NCBI GenBank assembly: GCA_028293405.1
Contig: JAQGOW010000527.1
Location: 1 to 8,763, forward strand
Length of the DNA: 8,763 nucleotides
Source: Verrucomicrobiales bacterium
Lineage (GTDB): Bacteria > Verrucomicrobiota > Verrucomicrobiia > Limisphaerales > Palsa-1400
Direction of reading: 5' to 3'
Shown here: positions 5,778-8,763 of the stretch, piece after piece
How the letters are laid out: every line of letters starts with the position of its first letter
Numbering within the stretch: position 1 is the stretch's first letter
Made by a program: the position numbers and the translations under genes
The notes under the pieces: generated by a model
What the model was told of the DNA's origin: nothing
Seen by the model: only the letters and a program-made list of their open reading frames with translations
Database searches by the model: none

Positions 5778-7196
5778 ATGGCAGACATCAAATTTGGCAC
5801 CGACGGCTGGCGCGCAGTAATCGCCGAAGATTTCACTTTCGCCAACCTTGATCGCGTCACCCAGGCGACGGCTGATTATTGGAATGCGAACATCAACGGC
5901 TTCGCACGAAAAGCCATTGTCGGTTACGACCGCCGTTTTTTGTCGGACAAATTTGCCCTGCGCGTCGCCGAAGTGCTCGCCGGAAATAATTTCGAAGTTC
6001 ACCTCACCGATCGTCCCACACCGACTCCGTCGGTCTCCTACGCTGCGAAAGATCAGAAAGCGGTCGGCGGTGTGATGATTACGGCGAGCCACAATCCGCC
6101 GATGTTCAATGGGTTTAAGTTAAAGGCTTACTACGGTGGTTCGGCCGATCCGACGATTTGTCAGGCAGTCGAAAAAGAGTTGGATAAAACTCCCGTCAAA
6201 GAAACCAAAGCCGACGACGCCATTGCCGCGGGCAAAATCAAAATCCGCGACATCCGCCCCGCGCACTACAACGCCATCAAAAAACTAGTCGACTTCAAAC
6301 TCATCGCCAAAAGCAAACTGCGTTTTGCGCATGAGGCCTTGTTCGGTGTTGGCGCGGGTTGTTTCGATGAATTGCTCAAAGGCACGACCTGTCGCGTCAC
6401 AACTCTGAACGGGCGGCGCGATCCAAATTTTGGCGGCATCAATCCCGAGCCGATCGCGAAAAATTACGTGACGAGTGCCGCATACCTGAAGAAACACCCG
6501 CACGACATTTGCCTCGTCACCGACGGGGACGCCGATCGCGTTGGCGGCATGGACGGTCGCGGCAACCCGCTGACCACGCACCAGATCATCTGCCTGTTGC
6601 TCCACCATTTCATCGTCAATCGCAAGGGCAGGGGACGCGTCGTCAAAGCGCTCACCACCAGCTCAATGGTCGACAAAATGTGCGCGCACTACGGCATGCC
6701 GCTCACCGAAACTGGCGTCGGTTTCAAATTCATTTGCACCGAAATTCTCAAAGGCGACGCACTCCTCGGTTTCGAAGAAAGCGGCGGCATCGGTTACCCG
6801 GCATTGATGCCCGAGCGCGACGGCATCGCCTCCGGCATGCTGCTCTTGGAAATGCTCGCGACCGAAAAAACGTCGGTTAACAAACTATTGGCGCGTTTGG
6901 AAAAGCAATTCGGCCCACATCGTTACGGACGCATTGATACTGCGTTCCCATTGGAAAAGCGCGCCGCGTTGATGGAGTTCTGCAAAACCAAACCGCCGGC
7001 GAAACTCCTGCGTTCGCCCTTGGCCGACGTGAAAACTTTTGACGGCGTAAAATTCGTCGCGCACGACGGCAGTTGGTTGATGCTCCGTGGTTCCGGCACC
7101 GAACCGATCCTGCGCATCTACGCCGAAGCTAAATCCGACGAAGACGCGGAGAAGCTTCTGCAACAAGGCGTGAAGATTACGAAACAAGTATTGTAG
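5778..7196 (+). CDS. Phosphoglucomutase/phosphomannomutase (alpha-D-phosphohexomutase)
   Basis: A 472-residue cytoplasmic enzyme that moves phosphate between C6 and C1 of glucose or mannose, linking glycolysis to glycogen and cell-envelope sugar synthesis. All four signature loops are present in order: the catalytic phosphoserine Ser104 in TASHNP (102-107), the Mg2+-binding DGDADR (249-254), the sugar-binding GFEESGG (331-337), and the phosphate-binding RGSGTEP (437-443). The N-terminus FGTDGWRAVIAEDFT is also typical. I chose ATG 5778 rather than the in-frame start at 5682, because the extra 32 residues overlap rpe and are not family-like, whereas MADIKFGTDGWR is the standard beginning. No Shine-Dalgarno is seen. 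It follows rpe by 46 bases. Glucose versus mannose preference cannot be decided from the sequence; glucosamine-specific GlmM seems less likely. Confidence 0.94.
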   Translation: MADIKFGTDGWRAVIAEDFTFANLDRVTQATADYWNANINGFARKAIVGYDRRFLSDKFALRVAEVLAGNNFEVHLTDRPTPTPSVSYAAKDQKAVGGVMITASHNPPMFNGFKLKAYYGGSADPTICQAVEKELDKTPVKETKADDAIAAGKIKIRDIRPAHYNAIKKLVDFKLIAKSKLRFAHEALFGVGAGCFDELLKGTTCRVTTLNGRRDPNFGGINPEPIAKNYVTSAAYLKKHPHDICLVTDGDADRVGGMDGRGNPLTTHQIICLLLHHFIVNRKGRGRVVKALTTSSMVDKMCAHYGMPLTETGVGFKFICTEILKGDALLGFEESGGIGYPALMPERDGIASGMLLLEMLATEKTSVNKLLARLEKQFGPHRYGRIDTAFPLEKRAALMEFCKTKPPAKLLRSPLADVKTFDGVKFVAHDGSWLMLRGSGTEPILRIYAEAKSDEDAEKLLQQGVKITKQVL

Positions 7197-7270
7197 CCGC
7201 CAACTATACGAGGTGGATTCGATACGCCAACTGCGTCATTGTCGCCGGTTTCCGTTCGCACTAAGTTGCA

Positions 7271-7828
7271 ATGGTGAAGGTTAGCGACAATTTGAATTTT
7301 CAGGCCCTCCTGCAAACGGACGAACCTGCGTCGCTCGGGCCGCAAAAGCGCTTAGGTCGCAAATCCATTCTCAATCTCGAAAAAGCGTTCAACGTTTTCT
7401 TTCGCTCAACCAAACTGCTGAAACAAAACCAGGACCTCGTCCGCGCGCTCGTTCTGTTGTGGAACGATCATCTCGACGAATCGCATCGAATTGCGCAGGA
7501 CATTGAAACTCCGGACGGCGCTTTCCTCCACGCCATCATGCATCGACGCGAACCTGATTACGGCAATGCGAAATATTGGTTCCAGCGCGTCGGCGATCAT
7601 CCGGCTTTTCCAACCATCGCCGAACGCGCCATCGAGTCCGCGAAAACCGATGCGGAAAAAAAAGTGCTGACAAAAATCGTCGGCGATTTGGAAAATCCCG
7701 AATGGGATCCGTGCGCCTTCGTCGACGCCTGCGAACGCGCCCGCAGCACCGCGCCTCTGGACCAGTCGTTTTTGCGACGCGTTCAGGAAATTGAATTCCA
7801 GGTTCTCCTTCTGCATCTCTGCAGCTAA
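7271..7828 (+). CDS. Conserved protein of unknown function
   Basis: A 185-residue soluble protein with no signal peptide or membrane segment. I recognise the style of a conserved family but know no established function. The centre is the most striking part: LLWNDHLDESH (62-72), then DGAFLHAIMHRREPDYGNAKYWFQRVGDHP across 82-111. It is rich in His, Arg, Asp, Glu and aromatic residues, so it looks like an active or binding site. WDP at 145-147 and a Cys/Glu-rich helix follow. ATG 7271 is the first start after the phosphohexomutase stop, 74 bases downstream; there is no Shine-Dalgarno. The stop codon is 3 bases before the permease GTG, in the same frame, so the two are probably translated together and may be functionally linked. 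Confidence 0.85.
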   Translation: MVKVSDNLNFQALLQTDEPASLGPQKRLGRKSILNLEKAFNVFFRSTKLLKQNQDLVRALVLLWNDHLDESHRIAQDIETPDGAFLHAIMHRREPDYGNAKYWFQRVGDHPAFPTIAERAIESAKTDAEKKVLTKIVGDLENPEWDPCAFVDACERARSTAPLDQSFLRRVQEIEFQVLLLHLCS

Positions 7829-7831
7829 AAC

Positions 7832-8763
7832 GTGCACGACATCGGCCCAGTTTTAAATGCAGTCGTCCCGGTGTTCTGCATCGCCATTGCCGGCATGATC
7901 ATGCGCCAGCGCAAATGGCTCACCGAAGACGCGGATCGCAGCCTTTTCAAAGTCACTGTCAACGTCCTGATGCCCGCGTTGATCGTCGATTCCGTCCTGC
8001 ACAATCAAGCGCTGAAACAAGTCGGCACGGTCGTGCTCGCGCCGATTGTTGGTTTCATCAGCATCGCCGTCGGCATGTTAGTCGCGCTGCTGTTCGCCCG
8101 CACCGCTGCTCTCAAAGATCGAAAAGCCGTGGCTACATTTGTGCTGTGTGCCGGAATCTACAACTACGGCTACGTCCCTGTGCCGCTCGTCCGCGTGCTA
8201 TTCCCGCCGGACACGCTCGGTGTTTTATTCGCGCACAATCTTGGCGTCGAAGTCGCCTTTTGGACACTCGGTCTCATGGCACTTGGCGCGTCCGGTTCAG
8301 GCAACGGTTGGCGCAACATGCTCAACGCCCCCGTGCTGGCCATTTTCGTCTCGCTCGCGCTGAACTTCCTCGGCGCTGATAAAATCATTCCCGACTTCAT
8401 TCTGCTCACCGCAAAACTGCTTGGCCAATGCGCGGTGCCGATGGGACTAATTCTGATTGGCGCGACGATGGCTGATCACCTGCACGAATTCAGGGCAGGG
8501 TGGGGCTGGCGCGTCATCCTTAGTTCCTGCATCGTCCGCCTCGGCGTTGCCCCGATTTTGTTCCTCGTCGTTGCTCGATACCTGCCGTGTTCGGTCGAAT
8601 TAAAGCGCGTGATTGTGGTGCAAGCGGCTATGCCGGCGGCGACATTTCCGATACTTTTAGCCCGTCATTACGGGGGAGAACCCTCTACCGCCCTGCGCGT
8701 CGTCATCGGCACTTCCATCGCAAGTCTTCTCACCACGCCGCTCTGGATTCGCTTTGGGTTGAA
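7832..8763 (+). CDS. AEC-family (auxin efflux carrier-like) permease, right end cut by the window edge
   Basis: Translation gives 310 codons with no stop; the family is usually 300-320 residues, so the gene is almost complete. About ten hydrophobic segments in two halves, separated by a hydrophilic stretch near GASGSGNGWRN, fit the AEC family, which exports or exchanges small organic acids and related metabolites in bacteria. Family-like features are NVLMPALIVDSVL (44-56), GIYNYGYVPVPLV (108-120), the conserved VPMGLILIGATM (205-216), and a C-terminal QAAMPAATFPILLA. The start is GTG at 7832: the frame is closed by the TAA of the preceding gene at 7826-7828, and only AAC lies between. Later GTG and ATG codons would remove the first membrane segment. 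No Shine-Dalgarno is visible, so translational reinitiation after the upstream stop is likely. The substrate cannot be inferred. Confidence 0.9.
   Translation, partial: MHDIGPVLNAVVPVFCIAIAGMIMRQRKWLTEDADRSLFKVTVNVLMPALIVDSVLHNQALKQVGTVVLAPIVGFISIAVGMLVALLFARTAALKDRKAVATFVLCAGIYNYGYVPVPLVRVLFPPDTLGVLFAHNLGVEVAFWTLGLMALGASGSGNGWRNMLNAPVLAIFVSLALNFLGADKIIPDFILLTAKLLGQCAVPMGLILIGATMADHLHEFRAGWGWRVILSSCIVRLGVAPILFLVVARYLPCSVELKRVIVVQAAMPAATFPILLARHYGGEPSTALRVVIGTSIASLLTTPLWIRFGL

Noticed and set aside
4805..5860. A 351-codon open frame on the minus strand opposite rpe
   Set aside because: It is fully antisense to rpe, whose catalytic motifs are all intact, and extends over repeat copy B. Its translation resembles no family and follows from the codon bias of the sense gene.
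7197..7270. Promoter before the unknown protein (TTGTCG, 17 bases, TAAGTT)
   Set aside because: The -10 matches only three of six consensus bases, so it is too weak to report as a feature.

Overview
This window looks like chromosomal DNA of a free-living bacterium with intermediate GC content. The proteins most resemble those I associate with Verrucomicrobiota; this is an impression from the protein sequences, not a database result. Consistent with it, none of the eight protein starts has a recognisable Shine-Dalgarno sequence. There is no rRNA, tRNA, CRISPR array, transposase or phage gene.

The left half (1-4398) is read from the minus strand. In transcription order it holds a small YlbF-family protein with a cysteine-rich tail (4398-3991), a perfect-stem hairpin terminator (3927-3962), a POT-family proton/peptide symporter (3888-2500), an LplT-like MFS transporter (2416-1148), and the histidine-biosynthesis enzyme HisD (1102 to the left edge, about 65 residues missing).

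The middle (4399-5041) is a 643-base gene-free region between the minus-strand and plus-strand blocks. It is the most unusual part of the window. It carries two copies of a ~118-base sequence (4563-4680 and 4846-4963) that align without gaps at 86/118 positions. Each copy ends in a strong GC-rich hairpin followed by seven T residues, pointing in the plus direction. The 5' sides can form the same short helix from different bases in each copy. They may be a duplicated small structured RNA or tandem leader elements ahead of rpe, or copies of a dispersed genomic repeat. A candidate promoter with an operator-like dyad (4472-4507) lies just upstream, and another T-tailed hairpin plus an inverted repeat lies between the copies.

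The right half (5042-8763) is read from the plus strand. It holds ribulose-phosphate 3-epimerase (rpe), a phosphoglucomutase/phosphomannomutase 46 bases later, a conserved protein of unknown function, and, 3 bases after that, an AEC-family permease running off the right edge. The first two act in central sugar-phosphate metabolism. The last two are so close that they are probably translated together.
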